Source: an uncultured Anaerolineae bacterium (GTDB lineage: Bacteria; Chloroflexota; Anaerolineae; Promineifilales; Promineifilaceae). Taken from it: DNA of 64,000 nt. Below the pieces are notes generated by a model. The model was not told the origin of the DNA. It saw nothing but the letters and a program-made list of their open reading frames with translations, and did not search any database. Both the position numbers and the translations under genes were made by a program. The stretch covers positions 186,001-250,000 of the forward strand of contig CAJQMR010000007.1 in NCBI GenBank assembly GCA_905479495.1, written 5' to 3'. Shown in pieces: positions 38,001-46,644 of the stretch. Within the stretch, counting starts at the first letter, position 1. The number at the start of each line of letters is the position of its first letter.

Positions 38001-38980
38001 CCGGTGGCATCAGAGCGCAGATTGTTTTGCAGGTATTCAGCCGACACCTGAAGGGCGTCATCCATCGCCGTTCCGCCACCAACGGTTATGTCATTAACGG
38101 CCGATACGATGGCGGCAGGATTTACATCCAGCGGATGAATGACGGCCGCGCTGTTGTCAAATTGGACCACACCCACCCGTGCCGAATTAAAATCGATAGC
38201 ATTGATAAAAGCCTGGGCCGCCTGTTTGGCCTGGCTGAGCGGTTCGCCATCCATACTATCTGAATTGTCCAAGGCGAGGATGACATCAACAGGGCGAATA
38301 GTCGTTTCGACTGGACAGGCAGCGCTCTGGCCTTCAAGTCGCACGATGACATCAATAGGGGTGTTGACTGTGGTTATGTCGGGAACGGCCGTAATCGTCA
38401 TGGTGATGAGACCGTCTGAGGCCACAACCGGCAGAGACTGAGCTAGAGTATTTTCAACCGGCAAACCAGCGCCCTCCGGATGAGCAAACACCTGCACCCA
38501 ATAGCTTTGGTACGGTGCATCAGCTGAAGGAAACGTGTCAGTCGGATCAAAGACGACTCCAACACCCAACTCGGTGATGTCTGCAGCCAACAGGTTTTCG
38601 CGGTGGCCAGGGCTATCCAACCACCCCTGCACCACTTCTTCTGGTGTATCCGAACCGGCGGCAAGGTTTTCGCGCACGCTTTGCCACACATAGCCTGCCG
38701 CCGTTACCCGATCGCTTGCCGATTGACCTGTGCCAGGATCATCGTGGGTAAAAAAGTCGTTGTCGGCCATGTTTTGGGCGTAGGCTTGGGCAACGGCCAT
38801 TAATGTCGCATTCGCCGTCAAAGGGGGCAACCCCTCCGCAGCACGGGCCTCATTGGTCAGAAGCAACACCTGATCCGCAAACGCCGCTTCATCACCTTGC
38901 GCTTGCAGCGTCGCTACCAGTCCAGCAAAAATGACCAGAACGGCCAAGAGGATGGAAATTACAAAAAGTCGCCTATTCAT
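32090..38980 (-). CDS. Giant CAP-vWA-vWA-propeller-tubulin-like transmembrane fusion
   Basis: From the third of three consecutive ATGs (38980; GAGGAG six bases before) the protein has 2296 residues. Order: signal peptide (1-28); CAP/SCP domain (~33-165, NEARAAEG and GYVWQSVRENLAAG); two vWA domains (~230-410 and ~565-745) with intact MIDAS (DNSDS, DHSGS, GGGTA, LLSDG); two membrane helices (~857-912); CVACH (960-964); a TolB-like propeller with YSPDGRWLAF repeats (~1000-1215); a third helix (~1224-1246); a carboxypeptidase-regulatory-like fold (~1250-1335); then a tubulin/FtsZ-like domain from ~1355 (PTLVIGLGGTGRHVLTYLKK). The nucleotide loop reads AGSLAGGFSSA instead of a GGTGxG form, so GTP binding is doubtful. 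Confidence 0.85.
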   Translation of the reverse strand: MNRRLFVISILLAVLVIFAGLVATLQAQGDEAAFADQVLLLTNEARAAEGLPPLTANATLMAVAQAYAQNMADNDFFTHDDPGTGQSASDRVTAAGYVWQSVRENLAAGSDTPEEVVQGWLDSPGHRENLLAADITELGVGVVFDPTDTFPSADAPYQSYWVQVFAHPEGAGLPVENTLAQSLPVVASDGLITMTITAVPDITTVNTPIDVIVRLEGQSAACPVETTIRPVDVILALDNSDSMDGEPLSQAKQAAQAFINAIDFNSARVGVVQFDNSAAVIHPLDVNPAAIVSAVNDITVGGGTAMDDALQVSAEYLQNNLRSDATGIVVLLSDGASNNTDTAVQMADVAKRAGIQIISVGLGDGIDSDLLEEIASTTDAGTPRYYFSPDPTSLQAIYTDIAAEVTESVLASDFSLAYDIDTTNFAVVPNSAVPAANAGANGFTWTQPYLEDGLNTFSFQVSAHNGDTFNFSRLIEATYLECEQNSQAIRISNGPLVVIEAPEEPESTPEETAVITETITSPTGSEYVTMAISAEPETVNIGDAVTVRIVVSGSSDLCGESVVQKPVDVILVLDHSGSMEGTPLEQAKQAAQAFVREMDFASDRVGIVQFSGDAFVTQSLSSDETAVSQAIDSIGIGGGTAIHAGLETAFIELNSQLRDDALPVIVLLSDGESNRSAAERAADTAKAAGVKIVTVALGTGLDEQLMQDIASEDNDGNPLFYNSPTGSDLESIYISIARSIREYGLASNFTLRQELGFYQFAVFPESINEGGTTTGDTVIWEKELLEDGTTIFTYQVRPRESGTFDITQLTEATFLECEQRDSLISLGAGPQVTVTGALSEIPPAPFEACEWWQTFPWWLLAPLLLLLLLLLLLLVPWGRRLWEKWRQRSLICKIMSGLLLLYLLLLSALLGRALLGNLCTVDDVYFWRATADASGAAVYSTQLGDETAKPVTQLNQGSDCVACHVGGTDPAAPAQYVTAVRDNQNGPLAIHTLFGDRVTIPLVNGSYSTFSPDGRFMAVSVEDRDIYLLEVATGILTPLEGGSDAEIIETMPSWSPDGQTIAFVRTTATDELNSAQINAPSDIYTVPAEGGTPLPLIGASGDGFNYYPAYSPDGRWLAFTRHVTGSRSYADDAADIYLVPATGGDPIFLRANSDMADSWPSWSPDSNWLGFGSNRFEDQFDILLVQINEVGQSSGVYRIPAAASIEEDEFFPVWVSPLQLSLQDRLLALLPWLIPLPILLLLAWWFCRERQYELSGQVTDALSKEPISGAAVKVTPHHMPDQYTDSNGRYAFRLPTGEVRVTVTAPEYESQARSAYVKGDTELNFALYPLIEPIVPLPPPELLPDWEQPPVWQPIPTLVIGLGGTGRHVLTYLKKNLLDAGAGFITPDVRLLLLDTSDYELIDGQQVPVSFAGVELDTDEVVEFGEDLRDLLQDAIQEIKEWFPGAVYKTRVGEAEMDLRLGTRGRRPLSRAALVRDVHKGDESRLLQRLKQETALALDKEDQRLRVIIAGSLAGGFSSAVTADLAYLTRRVGQQVGALSISVEAYLATDGAFNRIATRHDLNAANTFATLRELERFQLSQGYPMQMTYDRSAENDPVLNDIIDWRLLDDVYLFDRPPDVVPTNEVQTRVYNDPRYGIFPAIADAITLWLDKATRTGPTGNYRRSVQGSVTAEQQAQGRAVVGGMGIFTYRLPMYELVMQLQARWARVLLRRLVLGDADGRLRLDPSLNREQDARAVQDNVHHFLVGLAGFNNPPCPPQVALLGLLANEGNTSNFQERLGKVTAVPAQQAADQFRAYLGGALASILNGKAASRAGHARSGKLGYTLAFLDALRLELNRAADEVQLLPATAPGTAQLRDMLASMQPIVTTFIQNIQTQAGLLSQQLRHPDSEINGNGLYERCVELEQSFAQYREEMDAVLVRRYIHSEALLKQWQQTYLFNSDQQDDSLRRLYWQVQADGSLALGLQTWESQTAILQLAELNEPNFLRALFQLAAYRTQDIWKQETLAQVLAQTALSLDEVPQTTQTMFGGATPLLAHDIFNAPQAMWKVVLGVNKTVEQAELLEGLLKERVNRENQLSRQPITDPFAMLVAQTVDVLPLQAIQSVTAAEEAYRTWYGLLPNVRADERAEPTAVYRAERIALSLEQRLMPELRQAARVLRPIIAAGLNSGNTSRLYSLALAANWVTHTDDTVTLNLPQGGRIALAVSPEQAAHPLVQGFVQFAARAADDEVMALQTAVSQAGDDVVAVWQPWTRVPEWQTLSLAQKLISSGADGTDLATVTALVTREEVRRRYAGNS

Positions 38981-39032
38981 CATCATCTCCTCACCGGAGA
39001 AACACATCGCGGTTGTCTGGCAACAAACAGAA

Positions 39033-39087
39033 ATGGTTCAATAGTTCATGGTGAACCATCTGGAAACACCAACTCAATTGTTAACAA
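39033..39087. promoter_or_regulatory. Palindromes upstream of the giant fusion gene
   Basis: ATGGTTCA and TGAACCAT (39033-39040 and 39052-39059) form a perfect 8-bp dyad with an 11-base spacer, and TTGTTAACAA (39078-39087) is a perfect 10-bp palindrome. Both lie 50-110 bases before the fusion ATG in the largest gap inside the operon, so an internal promoter or regulator site is possible. No convincing -35/-10 pair was found. Confidence 0.4.
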
Positions 39088-39152
39088 GCACAAACCATCA
39101 CCCTACAAACCCAATAAGTAACGCACTTGTGCCTGAAAAACCATACACTTTC

Positions 39153-39183
39153 ACCAGAGGCAGGTATCTAATCTGCCTCTGGT
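39153..39183 (-). terminator. Strong hairpin after the tubulin-like gene
   Basis: An 11-bp perfect stem (ACCAGAGGCAG against CTGCCTCTGGT) with a 9-base loop lies 26 bases after the tubulin-like stop on the minus strand. It lacks a T run, so it is either a weak terminator or an RNA-processing or stabilising hairpin that sets a different level for the genes on each side. Confidence 0.5.
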
Positions 39184-39208
39184 TATCAACTAATCAAACA
39201 GAATACCA

Positions 39209-42200
39209 TTAACTCCAGGCATCCCATAAATCATCATTTTGCTTGTGTTGCTGTGGATCCTGCGCCCCAATTGACGACTGCCCCAGGTTACGCAGCGCAG
39301 TCAGGCGATTCTTCACTGTGCGCCGTACACCTTGCACCTCATCGTTCAGCATCAGCAAAAAGACAGAGACCATGTCATAATCCTGCTGTTCGGCTGGAAT
39401 TTGCGCCTTGCGTTTTTCCAGCGTGGGTAAAATCTGCGTCATAAACCGATTCTGATATTCACGAATGCGATCAATCTGTGCCAAATCCTCCAGAATTGTT
39501 TGGCGCGTATCTACATCAACAGAATCAATCTGCCCCAATAAATCCGGAGAATGCTGTCCAGCGACACCTGCTTCCAGCCGCTGCGCTACTTCTTTTTCGC
39601 GTGCTCGCCGCAGCACCTCAACCACCTGTGGATAGTGAATTTCAGCAACATAACCTGTCTTATAACGAGCATCTTTTTCTTCATAGTTAAACGTAGCCAG
39701 TGCATCCAGAATATGCGGGTTGCTCTGCGGCATCGTTAGATAGATTTCCTCGGTTGTAGTTTCATTTCCATAGACATCGTACTGCTTCTCCGGTTCCAGA
39801 TACAGCTTCCAAAGATTCAGGCGTTCACCAGTCGCTTCATCGACTACGCTATCTCGCCGAATCAGGCCATATACGAAACAGAGCAGGAACAACTTTACAC
39901 GGGAAACATCTTCCAATTGCAGGGTAACTTCATTGTCAAACAGGCGAATTTGCTGCTGAAATTCGCCCAGTCGGGCTTCGTAACGCGCCGCATTTACTTC
40001 GGCCGGAAAGACATGGAGAATGCTGCGGTTACCGTGAACGGTGCCCATGTACTCGTTGTACCCCGTGTGGCGATAGCTAACAATGTTATCCAGTTCGATC
40101 AGCTCTTGTGTGAACACGAAGGTGAACTTGAAACGATCCTCTGAATTGACAAAACGCACAAATTTATTTTCACTGATTTGCCCATTTTCATCTTCATTGG
40201 AAGCCTGCATGTCTTCTTGGCTGACGCTGAAACCACTTAAGCCAGCAATGCGGTCTACAACACCACGCAAGTAATCGGCCTGGCCTGCTTCAGAATCTTT
40301 CAGGTAATAAGCACGCAGGAAATTTGCGGGCAAAGGATCGCCACCAGCAACATTCAGCATAATGCCACTGTTGCCATGAATATCTTCTGCCAGTCGATCT
40401 GGATAGCGATAGTTTGGATGTTGAATCAGATAGCTTAGCACCGATTCTTCGCTGTAGGCTCGCTGGAATGGCGCCCGTGCCAGTTTTAACCATTCGGCCA
40501 GGTTTTCGTCCGGCGTGTCCAGACCAAACACAAAGTTATCCTGGCTGCTGTTTCCTAAAGAAAGGCCAATATCAACTTTAGGTTGTCCAGCCACTTTGCG
40601 GTGCTTGATGCGCCACTGCACCTGTGCCAACTGGCGATTGACCCAACCTCCATCTGCACGGTCAAGGTAGGTTTGATAACGGGTCTGTTCATAGGCGGGA
40701 TCCGTGACGACGAGGCGTACCTTCACGTCCTGGATGGCGCGGCGATCGTTGTCGATGTAGGTACGGCCGTCCAGCACCTTTCGGTATAGGCTCTTCGTGT
40801 CCCGCGCCAGAGTGTTCACCCATCCCTGCAAGCTCTCCTCAGCACTGCGCACATAATCTAGCATCTGGGTGACAGCGCTCAAAATAGCTTCTTCGGTGGT
40901 TTCCACCTTCAGCATGTCGATCAGTTCGACTTCTGCTTTCAAATAGTCGTGCTGAGCACTGGTCGCACCACGACTAGCCAGGAACCCTTTCTTTTGGGCA
41001 GCATCCAGCATATTTTGCTTGGTAGATTCCACTTTCGATACGGCCGAAAGATACCCTTGCCCCAACTCACGGCGCTGCTGCTGCGCTTCCTGCAGCTTGG
41101 CGCGGGTCAATTCCAGCGCGTCGAACAAGCCCCGCAAGAACGTGCCGAGAAAGCCAACTTTGCCATGCTTAGCAACGGTTTGTGGATTGTTGGCACTGCC
41201 GTTCAACGTCGCCAGCATGAACAAGTCCAAACGCTGGATAAAGCGATCCATCTGGTAGGCTACAATCTCATCCAGCGCTTTACGATAGAGGCCGCCAGAG
41301 CGACGACCGTCACGCGATGGTGCCCCCAGGTAACGATTCTTGTATGCACGCACGCCACGTTCAATGCGGTCTGCTGCCGCGTCCAACTCTTCTTGCTGCT
41401 TCTGCTTAATCTGATCGGTGGCCATGACCTCTCCACCCTCTTTCAGATCATATACCCGAGAGTTCAGCGTCGTCTTCACCCGATCCAGCAGCCGCCGCGT
41501 TTCGTCATCCTGCCCTTCCGGCATGAAATGAGCCTGCCAATCTTCAATTTTACGCTCAATCAAATCGGGCAAAATGCTGCTGCTGCCGCGCCGAGCTTCC
41601 GAAGCAATATAAAACAACTGCTGCGGCAGCAAAGTCGGCTCTACCGACATGCTCTGGGTACTGCCATCGGCATCGACATATTCAAAACTGATGGCCTGCT
41701 GCGAATTGAGAAATTCAAATCCGATGGTACCGCCATTTTCATTTGGCTCCTCTGGATTTTGATCTGTTGCCAACGCGGTAGGGGTGCCGCTGCGCGGATC
41801 GAACTCTGTTGGCGCCAGAAAATGATCTAACATCTGCTTGCTCAAGTCATGCGCCCACCCTTCCACAATGTGATAAATAGGAAAAACAATGGAATATGTG
41901 CCTACTGACCCAAAAGTCGCCGCCTTGGTTGGCAGCACACCCCGCGCCACACGACCGGCATAAACGGCCTTAACATTAACAACATAGCTTGAGAAAGCAG
42001 GGCCAGCCTCACCATCAACAGCCGCACTGATGGCATCGGCAATCGCAGGCGCCACCCCGTTTCGCAGCGAGGTTGTCGCCGCCTGCCCGCCTTGGCCATC
42101 GATATAATAAAGCAGGTCAAACAACTGACCCTTTACTGCCCCATTCCAGACAGGATCCGCACCCTTTTCACGGTAGGGCATTGGATAGCCCCGCTCGTAA

Positions 42201-42955
42201 TCAAAGTTGATGGTGAAGCGACGATTTTCGCGCATAGCCGCAAAAGACCGCGCATGCATCTCCTTGAGTACATCGGTACGGACTGTTTGGGCAAAGGCAT
42301 CCGGCAAAATCAGATAACCACGAATAGAAATTTTACCCTGAAGCTGTATGTTGGGTTGGCTCGCAATAGTGCGTACCAGATGCGCCACATCGGCAAACAT
42401 GCCAGCGCCCGTGCCACCAGCCACACTACCCACAATAAATACTTGCAAGTTGGTCAATGTTGGATTTTGCTGCTTGAGTCGCGTTAACGCATCGCTGAGG
42501 GTATTAAATACTCGCCGCGAAGAGGCATCGTTCAAATCCTTAAAAATAGCCATGCGGCCAAACTGGCGAAACTGCCCAGCGCCAACGTTTAGGTTGTACA
42601 TATTATCTGGCAAGGACAAATCTTTCAGATAGGTTTCCGCCTGGAACCAGCGTCCAATGTGTTTGTGCTGTCCCTGAGCCACCTGTTCAACCAACGCCTT
42701 GACGTTGCCGCCAATGTAGAAGAATTCGCCGCCTTCGCGCAGACGCACGCCGCCTGTGGTGAGGCCACCCATCCGCATTTGGCCGCTGGCGCCAATGGTG
42801 GCGTCTTTAGCCGCATCGGTATCAGTGTCAAAAGCAAGAATACGTACTTCTGGCAATGGCCACTTCTGGGTGCTTTCCATTAATTCTTTTTTGACGTAGG
42901 TGGCGACAGTGGCACCTGAGCCACCGAGTCCAATAACGAGTGCAGGAACTGGCAT
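39209..42955 (-). CDS. Tubulin/FtsZ-like GTPase (Tubulin_2 type), long form
   Basis: This 1248-residue protein starts with a Rossmann-like nucleotide fold, PALVIGLGGSGATVATYVKK (residues 4-23), and has the tubulin signature loop GSVAGGTGAGMFADVAHLV (176-194), with the GGTGAG nucleotide loop intact. The remaining ~900 residues are helical and unlike FtsZ, so it is much longer than the 350-400 residues of FtsZ. It fits the FtsZ-like family predicted to work with vWA proteins and a GTPase in membrane remodelling. AAGGAG precedes the ATG. No membrane helix is seen. It should be able to bind GTP and perhaps polymerise. Confidence 0.85.
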   Translation of the reverse strand: MPVPALVIGLGGSGATVATYVKKELMESTQKWPLPEVRILAFDTDTDAAKDATIGASGQMRMGGLTTGGVRLREGGEFFYIGGNVKALVEQVAQGQHKHIGRWFQAETYLKDLSLPDNMYNLNVGAGQFRQFGRMAIFKDLNDASSRRVFNTLSDALTRLKQQNPTLTNLQVFIVGSVAGGTGAGMFADVAHLVRTIASQPNIQLQGKISIRGYLILPDAFAQTVRTDVLKEMHARSFAAMRENRRFTINFDYERGYPMPYREKGADPVWNGAVKGQLFDLLYYIDGQGGQAATTSLRNGVAPAIADAISAAVDGEAGPAFSSYVVNVKAVYAGRVARGVLPTKAATFGSVGTYSIVFPIYHIVEGWAHDLSKQMLDHFLAPTEFDPRSGTPTALATDQNPEEPNENGGTIGFEFLNSQQAISFEYVDADGSTQSMSVEPTLLPQQLFYIASEARRGSSSILPDLIERKIEDWQAHFMPEGQDDETRRLLDRVKTTLNSRVYDLKEGGEVMATDQIKQKQQEELDAAADRIERGVRAYKNRYLGAPSRDGRRSGGLYRKALDEIVAYQMDRFIQRLDLFMLATLNGSANNPQTVAKHGKVGFLGTFLRGLFDALELTRAKLQEAQQQRRELGQGYLSAVSKVESTKQNMLDAAQKKGFLASRGATSAQHDYLKAEVELIDMLKVETTEEAILSAVTQMLDYVRSAEESLQGWVNTLARDTKSLYRKVLDGRTYIDNDRRAIQDVKVRLVVTDPAYEQTRYQTYLDRADGGWVNRQLAQVQWRIKHRKVAGQPKVDIGLSLGNSSQDNFVFGLDTPDENLAEWLKLARAPFQRAYSEESVLSYLIQHPNYRYPDRLAEDIHGNSGIMLNVAGGDPLPANFLRAYYLKDSEAGQADYLRGVVDRIAGLSGFSVSQEDMQASNEDENGQISENKFVRFVNSEDRFKFTFVFTQELIELDNIVSYRHTGYNEYMGTVHGNRSILHVFPAEVNAARYEARLGEFQQQIRLFDNEVTLQLEDVSRVKLFLLCFVYGLIRRDSVVDEATGERLNLWKLYLEPEKQYDVYGNETTTEEIYLTMPQSNPHILDALATFNYEEKDARYKTGYVAEIHYPQVVEVLRRAREKEVAQRLEAGVAGQHSPDLLGQIDSVDVDTRQTILEDLAQIDRIREYQNRFMTQILPTLEKRKAQIPAEQQDYDMVSVFLLMLNDEVQGVRRTVKNRLTALRNLGQSSIGAQDPQQHKQNDDLWDAWS

Positions 42956-42983
42956 GGGTTTTCTCCTTATGAATGCTTACTAG

Positions 42984-45683
42984 TTAATCCCAATCTGAAT
43001 AAGAATTGCCATTGGTCTTGTTGTTAAAACCAGAACTATAAGTGTCTTCTTCTCCGGCCGTTTCTGGCTTGTCCATACGATCACGGGAAAGCTGTTCATC
43101 TGTAGGATCTTTAAGCAGCCAGAAATTGAGGCTGCCGACCCGGACTTCTGCTTTAGGTCCTAATGAGCGATCCACAACGGGCGTTTTACTTTTATCTATC
43201 CAGATTTTTGCCTGGACACGGCCGTTCTTGTTATCCTCGTCGCTAACACAATCAAACTGCATCTTCGTGATGCGCGTGATAGTCGGGAAGCCGCCGCCAA
43301 TCACAACGCGATTGCGATTGTAACTATCCAAACCCAACTGCCATTGTGGCACACTGGCATAATCCACCAGATAAACGCGCCCGGTGCAGGGGTGGGCAGT
43401 TATGTTCAAATAACGTTTCCGCGATATGTAGGTCACTGCGCCGATGGCAATCAAAGCCAGGACAATGCTGATGGCGATGGGAATGTGCAGCGGGTGACGC
43501 ACTCGTGTGATAGTCGTATCTACAATGGGATCTTCTTCAAATAAGTAACCGACTTGTAGGCCATCTACTGCCTCGGCACGAATATTGTAGCTGCCTAGGT
43601 CAATGTCTTCAGTTTCGGCATGATAGACACCGGGAACGGCAGTTAATGTCAACGTAAGTACACTGGAAACATCATTCCCTTCTTCATCCGCCATCGTCAA
43701 CTCAATCGCCTGCGCCGCATCACCCAGAAAGACATCGTTGGCATCCACCAGAGCCTCATTTTCATCCCGTAGTTCAAGCTCCACTACCAGCGGGTTTTTA
43801 TTCCAGGGCAGCAACCCAGTATGCTCCTGTGTCTCCGTTAACGGTATCGTCAAACGCAGCTCCAGCAAATTTGTGGTCACCACCTCAAATTCGCCCAGCG
43901 ACTCCTGCGTCAGCACAAACAGATTACCTTCGTCATCCGTCACCAACGCTTCCACATCAATCGTATGCGTACCTGCCTGCTGCGGGCTGTAAGTTTCCCG
44001 ATAAGTGCCATCGGTTTCGCGACTTAGCGATAAAGAACCACCCGGTTCGCCCCCCACCTCTACATTCACCGACACAGGCACATCGGTCACAATTTGGAAA
44101 CCGCGTGAATCTTGCAGCTCAAACACAAATTCCGTTTCGTCATATTGCTGCATCCGGGTGGGCAGTTCCAGCGGAGTCAGCACGGCCGGATCAACTGTAA
44201 ATGTGCCAATCAAACCATCATACACAACAATAGGCTCACCATTTAAATCCTGACTTTCGGCATGAACAAAAATGGTATGTGAAGCAGCCAACACTGGGGT
44301 AAATTCAGCTTGATAAACATTGCCCTGTTGTTCACGAAGCTGCACGGGCCAGGTTTGCCCATCGGCGCTAATGACGGCACTGACAATCAGACGGTAGTCA
44401 GGATCGTTATAGAAAGGCAAATTGTTCCCCAACTCGTCCAACAGCACGTACTCTATTGATATAGGCAAATATTGCGTTTGCGGCTGCAACGGACTGCTGA
44501 GCCGACTCTGGGCAAAAATTTGCCGCATGGTGATGTCAACATCTGTACCGGCTGGATCTGTAGCCACAAACCAGTTACCCGGCTCTGGATTGGTAATGCG
44601 AATCACCTGAATTGGGCCATCTTCCCCTTCGATAGTCACGTTATCCCGCGTAGCCACAATTTCATTGCCGGCGGGATCGGTCAAAATCAAACGTTCCAGC
44701 GGGCTGGTTTTGAAGAAGGTAAAGTCAATTGATCTGAGATAGGGTGGTACAACCAGAGGCCCCGGGATCACCTCGCTTTCAACGACAATCAGATCTTCTG
44801 GTGTGGCAAAATCAGCTACTAAATCTTGCAATATTTCCTGAAACCGTTTACCAACGTCGTCGTTGCTGGCCACAATACTGGCTCTGTCAGCGGTGGGATC
44901 AGGGCAGGAGGTGTTGGTACATGGATCGTTAGTAATAGCTTCCCAATAAGGTTCGACATCGTCCCAATAGGCCTGTCCGGCGTCGATCATGCTAATGACG
45001 TAAATGAGATAGTCGGGTTCGGGGAAGTTTTGCTCGGCATAGCGCTGCAGCGCCGTCATGTGGTTATCTACATTGATTGAGGCGCCACCGATTGGACCAG
45101 AGGGCATCCCATCGGTGAGGACAACGATAACGCGACGACGGTTACCTTCCACTTCAGGCAAGTCATCAAACAATGTTTTGGCGGCCTCGAAAGGATCGGT
45201 GAAACTGGTAGCGCCCAGCGATTGTGTCAGAAAGCGGTTGCGCATGTCGCCCTCTATCTGCTGAGTCAGGTCATCAAACAATGGCTCCCAGGCGCTGCGG
45301 GAGGCAGGATCGATTTCTTGCCAGAAACGGCCGTTGCCAAAATCCCAAACCTCAACATTGCCTGGGCTGCCAAAATTCACTACCGAGGTGCGGAAGGTGA
45401 TATTTTCATGTACCAAAAGCCGATCTTCACCCATCCAATACATGGCATACCAAGGGCCGTAAAAGCGCAGCCCCAGCGAATCATTAGGCGGATTCGCGCC
45501 ACTGATGCGCTGCATGGAATCTGACTGGTCAATGATGAAAACAATGTCCAGTCCTTCATATTCCGCAGACTGCGCCTGTGCGGGGTTGGTTGGCTGCAAC
45601 AAGCCAAACAGTGTGACAAGAAACAGCAGCGGAATCAGCAAATACCAGAAACGATAAATTTTTTGCGATGTGCTTGGGTTCAT
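42984..45683 (-). CDS. Membrane vWA protein with Ig-like repeats
   Basis: From the ATG at 45683 the protein has 899 residues (two upstream ATGs are possible; none has a good ribosome site). A signal sequence precedes a vWA domain with MIDAS residues Asp52-Ser54-Ser56 (IDQSDSM), GATSFTDPF and VVLTDGMPSG. About four beta-sandwich units follow (PQTQYLPISIEYVLLDE; QQAGTHTIDVEALVTDDEGN). A membrane helix at ~732-753 leaves a cytosolic tail of ~140 residues. It could bind a ligand outside and signal to the tubulin-like protein encoded just downstream. Confidence 0.85.
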   Translation of the reverse strand: MNPSTSQKIYRFWYLLIPLLFLVTLFGLLQPTNPAQAQSAEYEGLDIVFIIDQSDSMQRISGANPPNDSLGLRFYGPWYAMYWMGEDRLLVHENITFRTSVVNFGSPGNVEVWDFGNGRFWQEIDPASRSAWEPLFDDLTQQIEGDMRNRFLTQSLGATSFTDPFEAAKTLFDDLPEVEGNRRRVIVVLTDGMPSGPIGGASINVDNHMTALQRYAEQNFPEPDYLIYVISMIDAGQAYWDDVEPYWEAITNDPCTNTSCPDPTADRASIVASNDDVGKRFQEILQDLVADFATPEDLIVVESEVIPGPLVVPPYLRSIDFTFFKTSPLERLILTDPAGNEIVATRDNVTIEGEDGPIQVIRITNPEPGNWFVATDPAGTDVDITMRQIFAQSRLSSPLQPQTQYLPISIEYVLLDELGNNLPFYNDPDYRLIVSAVISADGQTWPVQLREQQGNVYQAEFTPVLAASHTIFVHAESQDLNGEPIVVYDGLIGTFTVDPAVLTPLELPTRMQQYDETEFVFELQDSRGFQIVTDVPVSVNVEVGGEPGGSLSLSRETDGTYRETYSPQQAGTHTIDVEALVTDDEGNLFVLTQESLGEFEVVTTNLLELRLTIPLTETQEHTGLLPWNKNPLVVELELRDENEALVDANDVFLGDAAQAIELTMADEEGNDVSSVLTLTLTAVPGVYHAETEDIDLGSYNIRAEAVDGLQVGYLFEEDPIVDTTITRVRHPLHIPIAISIVLALIAIGAVTYISRKRYLNITAHPCTGRVYLVDYASVPQWQLGLDSYNRNRVVIGGGFPTITRITKMQFDCVSDEDNKNGRVQAKIWIDKSKTPVVDRSLGPKAEVRVGSLNFWLLKDPTDEQLSRDRMDKPETAGEEDTYSSGFNNKTNGNSYSDWD

Positions 45684-45723
45684 AAGTAAAAAATCCATTC
45701 GCCAGAAAAACAACACCTGACTG

Positions 45724-46632
45724 CTAACATCTGGGTTTGGCCAAAAACTGAGCTTCTTTCAGCAAAGCATTATACGGAGATTCGCTCATTTTAGCGCGGG
45801 TAATTTCGACATCGTAGGGAACCAATTGAAAGGTTATAGATGGTTCACCAGCTAATTTCGCACCCTGCCAGTCTATGATGGCGTAGCTGGGGCACCCCAG
45901 CCCATTTCGCGGAAATCCCACACTCCCCGGATTGACGCAAATCGGTGACTGCACCATATTCCCCAACGAATGAGGCGTGTTGATAGGCAAAGTTTGCCAG
46001 TTGTTGTCCTGCCAGCGCCAGAGGCCAGGTATGTGGTTGTGACCAAAGGCGAAAAGTTGGGGCACGACCGTATCACCATTACTGTAAATGTCAGGGCTGT
46101 TGCTGGATACGGCCGTTGCAAAATTCTCCACCATCTTCTGCGGCGAATAAGGCGGCACAGTCACCCGCGTATTCACCATATAATTGGTAACCGCCCGCTC
46201 AGGAGACGGCAAAAAGGCACCGTGCGTCAAATAAATTCCTGGTCGCAGCTGACTCATCACCGGCAGTTCCCGCAAATGCTGCTGCATCTCTTCCTGATGC
46301 GCCAACGTATCCTGCTGATGGTGCAGCACATCAGCCGCTTCCTGGCGATAGTTCTGGATGCTAAATCCCTGGCCATCGCCATTTACATCAAAAGAGCCAC
46401 CAATAGTAAGTTTCCCCACAAAACCCCAGTCGTGGTTGCCCGCCAGCCAGCCACCTTGCGGAATCGGCTCACTTTGCAACGTGCGCCATACACTATCCGG
46501 TTCTGGCCCATAACCAACCGTATCCCCTAAGCACCAAACCTCGTTTGGCGCATAGTGGTGGTAGGCATGATCCAACACGCTGTTCAGCGCAGCCAAATTA
46601 CTGTGAGGGTCAGACAATATCAATGTACGCAT
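45724..46632 (-). CDS. Calcineurin-like metallophosphoesterase
   Basis: This 302-residue protein has the full motif set of two-metal phosphoesterases: SDPHSN (7-12; the usual DxH), GDTVGYG, GNHDW, THGAF and GHNHIPGLW. It resembles YfcE/MPP-type phosphodiesterases acting on small phosphodiesters or phosphoproteins. Inside an operon with a kinase-like protein it may be the matching phosphatase, or it may remove a nucleotide signal; both are guesses. It starts twelve bases after the giant coiled-coil gene stops. Confidence 0.87.
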   Translation of the reverse strand: MRTLILSDPHSNLAALNSVLDHAYHHYAPNEVWCLGDTVGYGPEPDSVWRTLQSEPIPQGGWLAGNHDWGFVGKLTIGGSFDVNGDGQGFSIQNYRQEAADVLHHQQDTLAHQEEMQQHLRELPVMSQLRPGIYLTHGAFLPSPERAVTNYMVNTRVTVPPYSPQKMVENFATAVSSNSPDIYSNGDTVVPQLFAFGHNHIPGLWRWQDNNWQTLPINTPHSLGNMVQSPICVNPGSVGFPRNGLGCPSYAIIDWQGAKLAGEPSITFQLVPYDVEITRAKMSESPYNALLKEAQFLAKPRC

Positions 46633-46644
46633 ATGTATTCCAAT

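Noticed and set aside
38400..38980. CAP domain as a secreted toxin
   Set aside because: It is the N-terminal part of a membrane-anchored fusion with vWA domains; bacterial CAP domains are common in non-toxin envelope proteins.
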